Notes: generated from the sequence alone by a model not told the origin. Shown: positions 25,136-34,564, counted from the stretch's first letter. The stretch is 64,000 nucleotides of DNA from Nocardia bovistercoris (GCF_015674855.1 NZ_JADMLG010000012.1:1-64000), one strand, 5' to 3'. Numbers and translations are program-made.

Positions 25136-26131
25136 GTGGCGATATCCAAGGTCGAGCGGCTGATGAATCTGGTCATCGCGCTGCTGTCGACCCGTCAGTT
25201 TCTGACCGCGGAGCGGATTCGGGACAGTGTCGCGGGCTACGAGGAATCCGCGAGCGACGAGGCGTTCAGTCGCATGTTCGAGCGCGACAAGAACGAACTG
25301 CGCGATCTGGGCATTCCGCTCGAGGTTGGCCAGGTCAGCCGGTACTCGACGGTCGAGGGGTACCGGATCAACCGCGACGCCTACGAACTGCCCGATATCG
25401 ACCTGACCGACGAAGAGGCGGCGGCGGTCGCGGTGGCGGTCCAGATGTGGGAGTCCCCGGAACTGGCCGCGGCCGCCGAGGGCGCCCTGCTGAAGCTGCG
25501 GGCGGCGGGCGTGCACGTGGAGACCGACGCGGCGGTGGCCTCGGTGCCCGCCGTCCCCGCGCGCACCCGAGGGTCCGAACCCGTGCTCGGGAAGCTGCTC
25601 GCGGCCATCGACGCCGGTCAGGCGGTGCGTTTCGAACATCGGGGCGCGGTCAACGCGCCCTACCTCATGCGCGATGTCGAGCCGTGGGGCGTGGTGACCA
25701 GGCACGGGCGCTGGTATCTGGTCGGCCACGATCGCGGTCGCGACGCCACGCGCAGTTTCCGTCTTTCGCGCATCGGCGACGACATCACCGCCTACGGCCC
25801 GGTCAACGCGGTGCGCAAACCGGAGGGCGTCGACCTACGGACCATCGTGGACCGGGTCACCAGCACCGCGCCGGTCAGCGGGACGGCGACGGTGTGGGTG
25901 GCCGAGGGGCGCGGGCGGGAACTGCGCAGGCTGGGCAAGGTCGCGGGGCAGCGCGGTGTCGGCGCCCGCGTCGGCACGGTGCTCGAGGTGCCGGTGCGCT
26001 CCTGGGACTGGGTGGCGCGCCTGATCACCGGACTCGGCGCCGACGCCCTCGTGCTCGAGCCCGAGGAGCTGCGTGCCGATGTGATCGCGCGCTTGCGTTC
26101 GGTGCGTGCGCACACCGAGGTCGCGCTGTGA
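25136..26131 (+). CDS. pafB: PafB, WYL-domain subunit of the PafBC regulator
   Basis: A 331-aa DNA-binding regulator. The N-terminus carries a winged-helix region ('SKVERLMNLVIALLSTRQFL', 'MFERDKNELRDLGIPLEVG'). The middle contains the WYL domain ('VRFEHRGAVNAPYLMRDVEP', 'RWYLVGHDRGRDATRSFRLS') and the C-terminus the WCX extension. With PafC it forms the PafBC activator of the mycobacterial LexA-independent DNA-damage response. Despite the name it is not needed for pupylation. It lies 43 bases before pafC. Confidence 0.93.
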   Translation: MAISKVERLMNLVIALLSTRQFLTAERIRDSVAGYEESASDEAFSRMFERDKNELRDLGIPLEVGQVSRYSTVEGYRINRDAYELPDIDLTDEEAAAVAVAVQMWESPELAAAAEGALLKLRAAGVHVETDAAVASVPAVPARTRGSEPVLGKLLAAIDAGQAVRFEHRGAVNAPYLMRDVEPWGVVTRHGRWYLVGHDRGRDATRSFRLSRIGDDITAYGPVNAVRKPEGVDLRTIVDRVTSTAPVSGTATVWVAEGRGRELRRLGKVAGQRGVGARVGTVLEVPVRSWDWVARLITGLGADALVLEPEELRADVIARLRSVRAHTEVAL

Positions 26132-26174
26132 ACGCGCGCGGCGAGCACCGGGAGCGGGAAGACGAGGTGTTCTG

Positions 26175-27341
26175 GTGACCAGCAGACTGTCCGTGCGACT
26201 GTCGCGGCTGCTGAACATGATCCCGTACTTCATCGCCCATCCGGGGATCAGCGCCGCCGAGGCCGCCGCCGATCTCGGGGTGAGCGCCAAACAGCTGATG
26301 AGCGATCTGAATCAGCTGTGGATGTGTGGGCTGCCCGGTTACGGGCCGGGTGACCTGATCGATCTGTCGTTCTCCGAGGAGAGCATCGAGGTCACCTTCT
26401 CGGCGGGCATCGACCGGCCGCTGCGGCTGACCTCCACCGAGGCGACGGCGCTGCTGGTGGCATTGCGCTCCATCGTGGAGATGCCGGGCATGGTCGACCC
26501 GACCGCCGCCGACGCCGCCATCGCCAAGATCGAATCGGCCATCGCGGGCGAGCCTGCGCGTGTCTCTGCGGGCGAGCCCGCGCGTGTCTCTGCGGGCGAG
26601 CCCGCGCGTGTCTCTGCGGGCGAGTCCGCGCGTGTCTCTGCGGGCGAGTCCGCGCGTGTCTCTGCGGGCGAGCCCGCGCGTGGCTCCGGGGGCGAGTCCG
26701 CGCGTGTTTCTGGGGGTGAGTTCGCGTCTGATTCAGCGGGGGGATCCGCGCCGACGCCCTCGGGCGACGGTCAGTTGGCGCCGGTCGAGGCCTCCGCGGT
26801 GGCGACGGTGCGGTCCGCGCTGGCCAAGCAGCACGCGCTGCGGCTGGTCTATTATTCGGCCAGCCGCGACGTGGTCTCCGAACGGGTCGTGGATCCGATC
26901 CGCATCGTCATGGTGGACAACAACAGCTATTTGCACGGCTGGTGTCGTGCGGCCGAAGGCGCGCGCCTGTTCCGTTTCGACCGGATCGAGGCGGCCGCCG
27001 AACTCGACGAGCCCGCCCGCCCGCCGAGTCACGCGACCGCCGCGACGGCCGGTCTCGACCTGTTCCAGGACGACCCGGCGGTTCCGTTGGCGCACTTGCG
27101 GATTCGCGCCGACTACGGCTGGGTGCTCGACCAGTATCCGATGAACCGCCGCGCCGTGCACGCCGACGGCAGCCTGGAGGCCACGATGCGCTTCGCGACC
27201 CTGGACTGGATGGCGCGCCTGCTGCTCGGATTCGGTTCCGGCGTGACCGTGCTCGGACCGCCGGAGCTGGTGGCCGCGGTGCTGCGACGTTCGGACGCGG
27301 CCCTCGCCGCCTACGCGGAGGCCGGGTTCGACATCCCATGA
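26175..27341 (+). CDS. pafC: PafC, WYL-domain subunit of the PafBC regulator, with a repeat-expanded linker
   Basis: A 388-aa partner of PafB. The N-terminal HTH region ('LSRLLNMIPYFIAHPGISAA', 'QLMSDLNQLWMCGLPGYGPG') and the C-terminal WYL/WCX region ('SRDVVSERVVDPIRIVMVDN', 'YLHGWCRAAEGARLFRFDRI') are intact. Between them, at about residues 124-195, is an insertion of roughly eight copies of the octapeptide AGEPARVS. It lengthens the protein and should form a flexible linker between the two domains. Start: the GTG at 26175 has GAGG seven bases upstream. The stop overlaps the next ATG (ATGA). Confidence 0.93.
   Translation: MTSRLSVRLSRLLNMIPYFIAHPGISAAEAAADLGVSAKQLMSDLNQLWMCGLPGYGPGDLIDLSFSEESIEVTFSAGIDRPLRLTSTEATALLVALRSIVEMPGMVDPTAADAAIAKIESAIAGEPARVSAGEPARVSAGEPARVSAGESARVSAGESARVSAGEPARGSGGESARVSGGEFASDSAGGSAPTPSGDGQLAPVEASAVATVRSALAKQHALRLVYYSASRDVVSERVVDPIRIVMVDNNSYLHGWCRAAEGARLFRFDRIEAAAELDEPARPPSHATAATAGLDLFQDDPAVPLAHLRIRADYGWVLDQYPMNRRAVHADGSLEATMRFATLDWMARLLLGFGSGVTVLGPPELVAAVLRRSDAALAAYAEAGFDIP
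26544..26735 (+). repeat. 24-bp coding minisatellite in pafC (about 8 units)
   Basis: Eight head-to-tail 24-base units start at 26544 and continue every 24 bases to 26735. The first five are almost identical (GCGGGCGAGCCCGCGCGTGT plus CTCT) and the last three are progressively diverged. The reading frame is kept throughout (AGEPARVS or AGESARVS). Confidence 0.95.
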
Positions 27342-28348
27342 ACGTCGTCGTGCTCGGTGCGGGCAATATCGGCGTATTCGTCGGCGGCAGGCTCGCGGCG
27401 GCGGGCGCCCGCGTCACCTTCGTCGGCAGGCCGAGGGTGCTCGACGAGATCACCGCCTCCGGGTTGCGGCTGACCGATCTCGACGGCGACGAGGTGACGT
27501 TGCGCGCGGACCGGTTCCGCACCGCCACCACCGTCGAGGACGTGGAGACCGCCGACCTGGTGCTGGTCACCGTGAAGTCGGCGGCCACCGCCGAGATCGT
27601 GCGCGACCTCGTCGGGCGGATCCGGCCCGCTACCACGGTGATCAGCCTGCAGAACGGCATCGGCAACGACGCCGTGATCCGGGACGTGCTGCCGACCTGC
27701 GCGGTACTGGCGGGCATGGTCATGTTCAATGTCGTTCATCACCCCGGCGGGCGCTTCCACCGGGGGACCGACGGCGGTATCGCGGTGCAGGACGACCCGG
27801 CGCTGACGGCGGTGGCGCCGCTGTTCGAACGGGCCGGTCTCGCGCTGCGCCGCTACGCCGACCTGCTGCCCGTGCAATGGGCGAAACTGCTGCTGAACCT
27901 GAACAATCCGATCAACGCGCTGTCGGGCCGCCCGCTGCGCGCGGAACTGGCCGACCGCGACTATCGGCGCTGTCTCGCCATGACCCAGTCCGAGGCCCTC
28001 GCGGTGATGAACAGGGCGCGAATTCGTCCCGCCCGCCTCACCCCGCTGCCGCCCGAGCTGATGACTCGCCTGCTCACCGTGCCCGACGCCGTGTTCCGTC
28101 GGGTCGCGGGCCGGGTGCTCGCCATCGACCCGGTGGCGCGCTCGTCCATGGCCGACGATCTCGCGCTCGGCCGCAAGACCGAGATCTCGTGGCTGTGCGG
28201 TGAAATCGTGGAACTCGGCGCGATGGTCGGGCTGCCAACCCCGGTGAATCGGCGGCTGATCGAGATGATCGTCGCGGCCGAGCATGGCGACCGCAGGACC
28301 TGGACCGGACCGGAACTTCTGGAACAGTTGCGGTCCGCGCACACCTGA
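27338..28348 (+). CDS. 2-dehydropantoate 2-reductase-like protein
   Basis: A 336-aa ApbA/PanE-family NADPH-dependent reductase. The Rossmann motif is at the start ('VVVLGAGNIGVFVGG'). The lysine of 'LVTVKSAAT' and the C-terminal-domain segment 'VQWAKLLLNLNNPINALSG' carry the catalytic lysine and the substrate asparagines. In the pantothenate pathway it would reduce ketopantoate to pantoate. Many actinobacteria have several paralogs acting on other 2-oxo acids, so panE is not certain. Its ATG overlaps the pafC stop by four bases, an unexpected coupling. Confidence 0.85.
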   Translation: MNVVVLGAGNIGVFVGGRLAAAGARVTFVGRPRVLDEITASGLRLTDLDGDEVTLRADRFRTATTVEDVETADLVLVTVKSAATAEIVRDLVGRIRPATTVISLQNGIGNDAVIRDVLPTCAVLAGMVMFNVVHHPGGRFHRGTDGGIAVQDDPALTAVAPLFERAGLALRRYADLLPVQWAKLLLNLNNPINALSGRPLRAELADRDYRRCLAMTQSEALAVMNRARIRPARLTPLPPELMTRLLTVPDAVFRRVAGRVLAIDPVARSSMADDLALGRKTEISWLCGEIVELGAMVGLPTPVNRRLIEMIVAAEHGDRRTWTGPELLEQLRSAHT

Positions 28349-28434
28349 ACGCGGGGCGAACGCGGCCTGATGCGCCCTATTCGGTCACGGCCTGTCCGGT
28401 AACATCGGAAATACCACTGTCTTGGGAGGTATAG

Positions 28435-28692
28435 ATGTCAGGCACGTTCAGCTGGACGCACCTGCTGATCATCGCGTTGCTGTTCGTGGTGCTCTTCGGT
28501 GCCAAGCGCCTGCCGGATGCCGCGCGTGGTCTCGGTCGCTCGCTGCGGATCTTCAAGAGCGAGGTCAACCAGATGCAGAAGGAAGAGACCTCTTCCGCTG
28601 CCCCGGCCGCACCCCCCGCGCCGCAGCAGTTGCCGTCGGGGCAGACCACCACCGCGCAGACGCAGCCGCAGGCCGAGCCCAAGTCGCTCTGA
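28435..28692 (+). CDS. tatA: Sec-independent translocase subunit TatA
   Basis: An 85-aa TatA protein, the pore-forming subunit of the twin-arginine export system. It has one N-terminal membrane helix (residues ~8-22), the glycine hinge and amphipathic helix ('FGAKRLPDAARGLGRSLRIF'), and a disordered Pro/Gln-rich tail. GGGAGG lies five bases before the ATG. The pafBC-tatAC order matches M. tuberculosis. A 149-base gap separates it from tatC. Confidence 0.96.
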   Translation: MSGTFSWTHLLIIALLFVVLFGAKRLPDAARGLGRSLRIFKSEVNQMQKEETSSAAPAAPPAPQQLPSGQTTTAQTQPQAEPKSL

Positions 28693-28841
28693 TCGTCTCG
28701 ATTCCACCGGGGTGAGTGCCGCTCACCCCGTTCAGTGCTGTTCGGCGTAGTCACCGGACGCGCGTCGGACCGCCGCACCGGTCGCGGTACGTGGCGCACG
28801 CGCCGCTCGACGCCGCTCGATCTCGAGGGCCAATCAAACCC

Positions 28842-29792
28842 ATGCGAATCCCCTTCGATCCGCGGCGCAGCAAGCGCAGGACGAATCCCGACGGCACGAT
28901 GTCGTTGGTCGAACATCTCCAGGAGTTGCGCAGCAGGCTGCTGAAGTCGCTGGCCGCGATCCTGGTCACCACCGTGCTCGGGTTCCTCTGGTATTCGCAT
29001 TCGGTCTTCGGGCTGGAGAGTCTCGGCGATCTGCTCACCGGTCCCTACTGTTCGCTGCCGCCGGAGGCGCGCGCCGCGCTGACCAGCGACGGCGCCTGCC
29101 GTCTGCTCGCCACCGCGCCGTTCGAACAGTTCATGCTGCGCCTGAAGGTCGGTTTCACCGCGGGCGTGGTGCTGGCGGGCCCGATCTGGCTGTACCAGCT
29201 GTGGGCGTTCATCACCCCCGGCCTCTACGCCAAGGAACGCCGCTACGCCGTCGGATTCGTCACCTCGGGTTCGGTGTTGTTCGCGCTCGGCGCGGTACTG
29301 GCCTACGTCGTGGTCGCGCACGCGCTGTCGTTCCTGCTCACCATCGGCGACAACGTCCAGATCACCGCGCTGAGCGGCTCGCAGTACTTCGGCTTCATCA
29401 TCCAGTTGCTCATCATCTTCGGCGTGAGCTTCGAGACGCCGCTGATCATCATCGGGCTCAACCTGGTCGGCATCCTCACCTACGCGCGCCTCAAGGCGTG
29501 GCGGCGCGGCCTCATCTTCGGACTGTTCGTCTTCGCGGCCGTGGTCACCCCGCAGGACCCGTTCTCCATGCTGGCGCTGGCCTGCGCACTCACCGTGCTG
29601 TTCGAATTCGCTGTCCAGTTCGCTCGAATCAACGATGGCAGGCGGGCCAAGCGCGAGGCGCGGTCCGCGCTGGAGGACGACGAGGCCTCCGATATCGAGG
29701 CGCCGGAATCGATCCGGCCCGAGGCGGCCGGGGCCGATGCGGCGGGCGGGAAAACCGGGCGACCCGTGTCGGACTACTCCGATACGCTCTGA
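28842..29792 (+). CDS. tatC: Sec-independent translocase subunit TatC
   Basis: A 316-aa membrane protein with six predicted helices that binds twin-arginine signal peptides. Signature segments are 'MSLVEHLQELRSRLLKSLAA', 'RLKVGFTAGVVLAGPIWLYQ', 'FITPGLYAKERRYAVGF' and 'FGVSFETPLIIIGLNLVGIL'. A long acidic cytoplasmic tail follows the last helix (from ~residue 255). The ATG at 28842 was chosen because homology begins just after it; the open frame upstream has no supporting site. The next gene begins 3 bases after its stop. Confidence 0.96.
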   Translation: MRIPFDPRRSKRRTNPDGTMSLVEHLQELRSRLLKSLAAILVTTVLGFLWYSHSVFGLESLGDLLTGPYCSLPPEARAALTSDGACRLLATAPFEQFMLRLKVGFTAGVVLAGPIWLYQLWAFITPGLYAKERRYAVGFVTSGSVLFALGAVLAYVVVAHALSFLLTIGDNVQITALSGSQYFGFIIQLLIIFGVSFETPLIIIGLNLVGILTYARLKAWRRGLIFGLFVFAAVVTPQDPFSMLALACALTVLFEFAVQFARINDGRRAKREARSALEDDEASDIEAPESIRPEAAGADAAGGKTGRPVSDYSDTL

Positions 29793-29795
29793 GGA

Positions 29796-32498
29796 GTGAC
29801 AACCGAGCGGTCGCGAACAGGCGAGTTGGCGGAATTCTCCGCGGCACTGAACTTCACTCTCGATCCTTTTCAGCGTGCCGCGTGCGCCGCGCTCGAGGAC
29901 GGGCACGGGGTGTTGGTGTGTGCGCCGACGGGTGCGGGTAAGACCGTGGTCGGCGAATTCGCGGTGCACCTGGCATTGGCGGCGGGCGGGAAGTGCTTCT
30001 ACACCACGCCCATCAAGGCGCTGTCGAACCAGAAGTTCGCCGATCTCACCGAACGGCACGGCCGCGCGAATGTCGGCCTGCTCACCGGCGACCAGTCGAT
30101 CAACCCCGACGCGTCCGTGGTGGTGATGACCACCGAGGTGCTGCGCAATATGCTCTACGCCTCTTCCGACGCGCTGCGCGGGCTGTCCTACGTGGTCATG
30201 GACGAGGTGCACTACCTGGCCGACCGCTTCCGCGGCGCGGTGTGGGAGGAGGTCATCCTGCATCTGCCCGCCGAGGTCCGGCTGGTCAGCCTGTCGGCCA
30301 CGGTCAGCAACGCCGAGGAGTTCGGCGCCTGGATGGAGACCGTGCGCGGCGACACCGCCGTCGTGGTCGACGAGACGCGGCCGGTGCCGCTGTGGCAGCA
30401 CGTGATGGTCGGTCGGCGCATGTTCGACCTGTTCGACAGCGATTCCAGCGAGCAGAAGGTCCTCGTCGACGAGGATCTCGTGCGCTACATCAAGCAGCGC
30501 GAGGCCGCCGACCGGATGAACGGGTGGAGCGGCGGTTCGCGTGGGCGCGGCGGCCCGCGCCGCGACTTCAGGCCGCTGCCGCGTCCCGAGGTGCTGGCCC
30601 AGCTCGACCAGGAAGGGCTGCTGCCCGCCATCACGTTCATCTTCAGTCGCGCGGGCTGCGACGGCGCGCTGGCCCAGTGCCTGCGCTCGCGCCTCGACCT
30701 GAGCAGGCCCGAGGACTACGACGAGGTCGACGCCGTGATCGAGAAGCACACCGGCGACCTGCCCAAGGGTGATCTCGAGGTGCTCGGCTACTGGGATTGG
30801 CGCGCCGCGCTGCACCGCGGGCTCGCCGCTCACCACGCCGGGATGCTGCCCGCCTTCCGGCACACCGTGGAGGAACTGTTCGTGCGCGGCCTGGTGCGCG
30901 CGGTATTCGCCACCGAGACCTTGGCGCTCGGCATCAACATGCCCGCGCGCACGGTGGTGTTGGAGCGGCTGGTCAAGTTCAACGGCGAGTCGCACGCCGA
31001 ACTGACGCCGGGGGAGTACACCCAGCTCACCGGGCGCGCGGGGCGGCGCGGTATCGATGTCGAGGGGCACGCGGTGGTGCTGTGGCAGCCGGAGGTCGAT
31101 ACCAGCGCGGTCGCCGGACTCGCCTCCACCCGCACCTATCCGCTGCGCAGTTCCTTCAAGCCCGGCTACAACATGTCGATCAACCTCGTCGACCGGATGG
31201 GCGCGGGCGAGTCGCGGGCGCTGCTCGAGCGGTCCTTCGCGCAGTTCCAGGCGGATCGTTCGGTGGTCGGCCTGGTGCGCGGCATCGAGCGCAACGATGC
31301 GCAGCTGCGCAAGTTGCGCGGTCAGCTCGGCGACGCGGAAGGCGGCTTCCTGGAATACATCTCGCTGCGCGAGCGGATCAAGCAGCGGGAACGGCAGCTC
31401 GAGCAGCAGACCCGGTCGGATCGGCGCGGTGCGGCGGTCACGGCGTTGACGGCGCTGCGCCGCGGCGACGTGGTGGCGATCCCGTCCGGGCGGCGGGCGG
31501 GGCTCGCGGTGATCCTCGAACCCGATGCGACGCCGGGCGATCCGCGCCCGCTGGTGCTGACCGAGGACAAGTGGGCGGGCCGGGTGTCGGTGGCCGATTT
31601 CCCGGTGCCCGCCGAAACGCTCGGGCATATGCGCCTGCCGCGCCGCGTCGATCACCGCACCGCGCGAACCCGGCGCGACCTGGCGTCCGCGCTGCGCGAC
31701 ACCGGCATCTCCCCGCCGGGAAGGCAGCGCGGCGGCAGGCGTTCCGGCGCCGCCGACGACCGCGAGCTGGCGACGCTGCGCCGCAGCCTGCGGTCGCATC
31801 CCGCGCACGGTCGGCCCGATCGCGAGCAGATGAGCCGCATCGGCGAGCGCTACAGCAGACTGCTGCGTGAGACCGAGGCCATGCGCCAGAAGGTCGCCGC
31901 CACCACGAATTCGCTGGCGCGCACCTTCGACCGCATTCTCGGCCTGCTCCAGGAGCGCGGTTTCGTCGCCGACGGCGAGGTCACCGCCGACGGTCGGCGG
32001 CTCGCGCGCATCTACGCCGAAACCGATCTGCTGGTCGCCGAATGCCTGCGCCAGGGCCTGTGGCGCGGACTCGGTCCGGCCGAACTGGCCGGGGTGGTCT
32101 CCACGCTGGTCTACGAATCCCGGCAGGAGGGCGGCTATCTCGGAGCGAGCGGTCCGACCGAACCGATCCGGCGCGCGGTCGCGGCGACCATCGGGGTGTG
32201 GAGTCAGCTGCGCACCGACGAGGCGAGGCACAAGCTCACGCCGACCCGCGAACCGGACCTCGGGTTCGTGGCGGGCGTGTACAAGTGGGCGCGCGGCGAC
32301 GGGTTGGCCGAATCGTTGCTGGCCAGCGGTGACCAGGGTGCGCCGCTGTCGGCGGGCGATTTCGTGCGGTGGTGTCGCCAGGTGATCGACCTGCTCGACC
32401 AGATCAACACCACCGCCGACGACGTCGAGGTCGCCGCCACGGCGGCCAAGGCGGTTCGCGCGATACGGCGGGGTGTCGTTGCGGTGGACGCCGCGTAG
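29796..32498 (+). CDS. helY: Ski2/Mtr4-type DEAD/DEAH-box RNA helicase
   Basis: A 900-aa ATP-dependent helicase. Walker A (APTGAGKT) is at residues 43-50, the DEVH box ('VMDEVHYLADRF') near residue 135, 'SLSATVSNAEEFGAWM' (motif III) follows, and motif VI ('LTGRAGRRGIDVEG') lies near residue 410. The C-terminal half matches the DSHCT/Ski2 C-terminal region ('RTFDRILGLLQERGFV'). It is syntenic with M. tuberculosis helY downstream of tatC. A ribosome site (GAGGA) and a leaderless-type -10 (TACGCT, 7 bases before the GTG) both precede the start. It probably acts in RNA processing or decay; the physiological role is not known in detail. Confidence 0.93.
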   Translation: MTTERSRTGELAEFSAALNFTLDPFQRAACAALEDGHGVLVCAPTGAGKTVVGEFAVHLALAAGGKCFYTTPIKALSNQKFADLTERHGRANVGLLTGDQSINPDASVVVMTTEVLRNMLYASSDALRGLSYVVMDEVHYLADRFRGAVWEEVILHLPAEVRLVSLSATVSNAEEFGAWMETVRGDTAVVVDETRPVPLWQHVMVGRRMFDLFDSDSSEQKVLVDEDLVRYIKQREAADRMNGWSGGSRGRGGPRRDFRPLPRPEVLAQLDQEGLLPAITFIFSRAGCDGALAQCLRSRLDLSRPEDYDEVDAVIEKHTGDLPKGDLEVLGYWDWRAALHRGLAAHHAGMLPAFRHTVEELFVRGLVRAVFATETLALGINMPARTVVLERLVKFNGESHAELTPGEYTQLTGRAGRRGIDVEGHAVVLWQPEVDTSAVAGLASTRTYPLRSSFKPGYNMSINLVDRMGAGESRALLERSFAQFQADRSVVGLVRGIERNDAQLRKLRGQLGDAEGGFLEYISLRERIKQRERQLEQQTRSDRRGAAVTALTALRRGDVVAIPSGRRAGLAVILEPDATPGDPRPLVLTEDKWAGRVSVADFPVPAETLGHMRLPRRVDHRTARTRRDLASALRDTGISPPGRQRGGRRSGAADDRELATLRRSLRSHPAHGRPDREQMSRIGERYSRLLRETEAMRQKVAATTNSLARTFDRILGLLQERGFVADGEVTADGRRLARIYAETDLLVAECLRQGLWRGLGPAELAGVVSTLVYESRQEGGYLGASGPTEPIRRAVAATIGVWSQLRTDEARHKLTPTREPDLGFVAGVYKWARGDGLAESLLASGDQGAPLSAGDFVRWCRQVIDLLDQINTTADDVEVAATAAKAVRAIRRGVVAVDAA

Positions 32499-32692
32499 AC
32501 GATTCACTTGTGATTTGATTTCTTCGCGTACCGACCGTGGCGGAGGAGTCGCACGCGGCGCACGTCGGAGCACCGGGCACAGGCCCGCCGCTCCGACGGG
32601 GCCGGGGCCCGCTGAGGCGGGCCGGGTGGGAGTGCGGCGAGTCGCCGTCGGGGGGCTACCGTGGGAATAACGATGCGAGTGGAGGCAAGCAG

Positions 32693-33400
32693 ATGAGCGG
32701 CCCGTATGGACCGAACGACTCCGGGGATGGACGCAATGATCCGACTCAGCAGTGGGGCGGACAGCAGACGCCCGGCGGGGCGGCTCCTACCCAGCACTGG
32801 GGCGGGCAGCAGAGCAATCCGGCGCAGGCGCAACCGACCCAGCAGTGGGGCGGCCAGCCCCAGCAGCAGTGGGGGCAGCCGCAGACCGGTGACCAGCCGC
32901 AGCAGCAGTGGAACCAGCCGCAGACCGGCGGACAGCCGCAGCAGCAGTGGGGTCAGTCCCAGCCGCAGTGGGGCCAGCAGCCGCAACCGCAGTGGGGCGG
33001 CCAGCCGCAGCAGTCCCAGCCGCAATGGGGTCAGCAGCCCCAGCCGCAGTGGGGCCAGGGCCAACCGCCCGCCCCGCCGTCGAGCGGCGGCAAGGGCAAG
33101 GGCCTGTTCATCGGGCTCGGCGTGCTCGCCGTCCTGGTGATCGGCGCGATCATCGCCCTGGTCGTGGTGTTGACCTCCAAGGACAAGCTGGACCAGGCCG
33201 CGGTGCAGAACGGCGTCAAGAAGGTTCTCACCGATTCCTACGGAATCCAGGACGTCGCCGACGTCTCCTGCCCGTCGGGCCAGGAGGTCAAGATCAATGC
33301 CACCTTCGAATGCACGCTCAAGGTCAGCGGTGAGCAGAAGAAGGTCAACATCAAGATCACCAACGAGAACGGAACCTACGAGGTCGGTCGTCCGAGCTGA
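32693..33400 (+). CDS. DUF4333 membrane-anchored protein with a long Gln/Trp-rich N-terminus
   Basis: A 235-aa protein. Residues 1-130 are low-complexity, built from repeats around QQQWGQPQ and QWGGQPQ. A membrane helix ('GLFIGLGVLAVLVIGAIIAL') follows at ~139-162. The remainder is a DUF4333 domain with the conserved cysteine pair ('DVSCPSGQEVKINATFECTL'). The domain should be extracytoplasmic and the Gln/Trp tail cytoplasmic. The function is unknown, but the position downstream of helY is conserved in M. tuberculosis. GGAGG precedes ATG 32693. Confidence 0.85.
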   Translation: MSGPYGPNDSGDGRNDPTQQWGGQQTPGGAAPTQHWGGQQSNPAQAQPTQQWGGQPQQQWGQPQTGDQPQQQWNQPQTGGQPQQQWGQSQPQWGQQPQPQWGGQPQQSQPQWGQQPQPQWGQGQPPAPPSSGGKGKGLFIGLGVLAVLVIGAIIALVVVLTSKDKLDQAAVQNGVKKVLTDSYGIQDVADVSCPSGQEVKINATFECTLKVSGEQKKVNIKITNENGTYEVGRPS

Positions 33401-33423
33401 TCGGAGCACCGAGGTAGGTACTT

Positions 33424-33458
33424 CCGCCGGGTAGTCGCGTTCGCGCGCTACCCGGCGG
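33424..33458. terminator. hairpin between convergent genes
   Basis: CCGCCGGGTAG and CTACCCGGCGG form an 11-bp perfect stem with a 13-base loop. It lies just after the DUF4333 gene and before the 3' end of the exonuclease gene. It lacks a clean T-run, so termination is likely but not proven. Confidence 0.6.
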
Positions 33459-33595
33459 TCGTGTTTGCGGCGGTCGCATGCTGCTCTGCGACGGTGTTGC
33501 TGTGTGCGGCGTTCGCGCGCTGCTCGGCGGTCGTGTGTGCGGTGGTTCGAACGGTCGCGGATCGAGCGATCGTGCGTGCTGTCCGGTGGCGGCTG

Positions 33596-34558
33596 TTACG
33601 GGGTCGCGGCGTTGCTCAGGGCGGTGATCAGCCGTTTGACCGGGCTCTCGGCGTTGTAGGCGGTGGCGAGGGCGTGCAGCTCGGCGGGATCCGCCGGTGT
33701 CGCGGGCAGGGTGTCGGCGCGGGACAGTTCGACCTCGGCGTCGCGCACAACCCGCACGACGGGCGCGGCGGCCTTCAGGTAGTCCTCGGCGGCGCGGAGT
33801 TTGGCGCGCATATTCGCCGCGAGTTCGGAGTCGGGATCGTCGACGGCGGCGACGAGCGCTTCCAGCGAACCGAATCGCGTGATCAGGGTGGACGCGGATT
33901 TCTCGCCGATGCCCGCGACACCGGGCAGTCCGTCGGAGGCGTCGCCGCGCAGGGTGGCGAGGTCGGCGTAGCCCGGGCCCGCGTTGTCCGGCGGCACACC
34001 GTATTTCGCGGCGACCTCGGCGGGACCGAACAGTTCGGCCTTGGCCAGCCCGCGCCCCGCGTACAGGACGCGCACGGTGGGCGCGGGCTCGTCGCGGACC
34101 AGTTGCAGCAGGTCGCGGTCGCCGCTCACCACGATCACCGGGTCGACGCGTTCGCGGTGGGCGAGGGTGCCGAGTACGTCGTCGGCCTCGAGCCCCTCCG
34201 CGCCACCGGTCGCGATGCCCGCCGCGGCGAGGACCTCGAGGATCATCTCGACCTGGGGCGTGAGCTTGTCGGGTACCTCCTCGACATTGTCGGCGACATC
34301 GGCGAGGCGGTGCGCCTTGTAACTGGGCACCAGATCGACGCGGAAGCGCGGCCGCCAGTCCAGGTCGAGGCACACCACGAGCCTGCCGGGGCGGTGCTTG
34401 GCGACGAGCGCGGCGACCATGTCGGTGAAGCCGCGCAGCGCGTTCACCGCGCGCCCGTCCGGCGCGGTGATCTTGTCCGGGATGGCGTGGAAGGCGCGGA
34501 ACCACAGACTGGCGCCGTCGAGCAGCAGCAGGGGCGATCCAGGAGTCGCTGAGGTCAC
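33596..34558 (-). CDS. 5'-3' exonuclease (PolA N-terminal-like)
   Basis: A 320-aa stand-alone flap/5'-3' exonuclease. Metal-binding acidic motifs are present: 'LLLLDGASLWFRAF', 'CLDLDWRPRFR', 'EADDVLGTLA', 'VSGDRDLLQLV' and 'LRGDASDGLPGVAGIGEKSA', the last with the helix-hairpin-helix. It removes 5' flaps or RNA primers. It is the ortholog of the gene adjacent to the DUF4333 gene in M. tuberculosis (Rv2090 position). The GTG start at 34558 is supported by a -10 hexamer six bases upstream. Confidence 0.92.
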   Translation of the reverse strand: MTSATPGSPLLLLDGASLWFRAFHAIPDKITAPDGRAVNALRGFTDMVAALVAKHRPGRLVVCLDLDWRPRFRVDLVPSYKAHRLADVADNVEEVPDKLTPQVEMILEVLAAAGIATGGAEGLEADDVLGTLAHRERVDPVIVVSGDRDLLQLVRDEPAPTVRVLYAGRGLAKAELFGPAEVAAKYGVPPDNAGPGYADLATLRGDASDGLPGVAGIGEKSASTLITRFGSLEALVAAVDDPDSELAANMRAKLRAAEDYLKAAAPVVRVVRDAEVELSRADTLPATPADPAELHALATAYNAESPVKRLITALSNAATP

Positions 34559-34564
34559 GCGCCG

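Noticed and set aside
26544..26735. Possible CRISPR array
   Set aside because: The 24-bp units are directly adjacent with no spacers, stay in frame inside pafC and have no cas genes nearby.
28377..32573. Minus-strand open frame of 1398 codons opposite tatC and helY
   Set aside because: It is a shadow of genes with firm homology; no ribosome site or family similarity.
33465..33659. Small plus-strand frame in the DUF4333-exonuclease gap
   Set aside because: It overlaps the 3' end of the exonuclease gene, encodes a Cys/Arg-rich translation of repetitive GCG-rich DNA and has no ribosome site.
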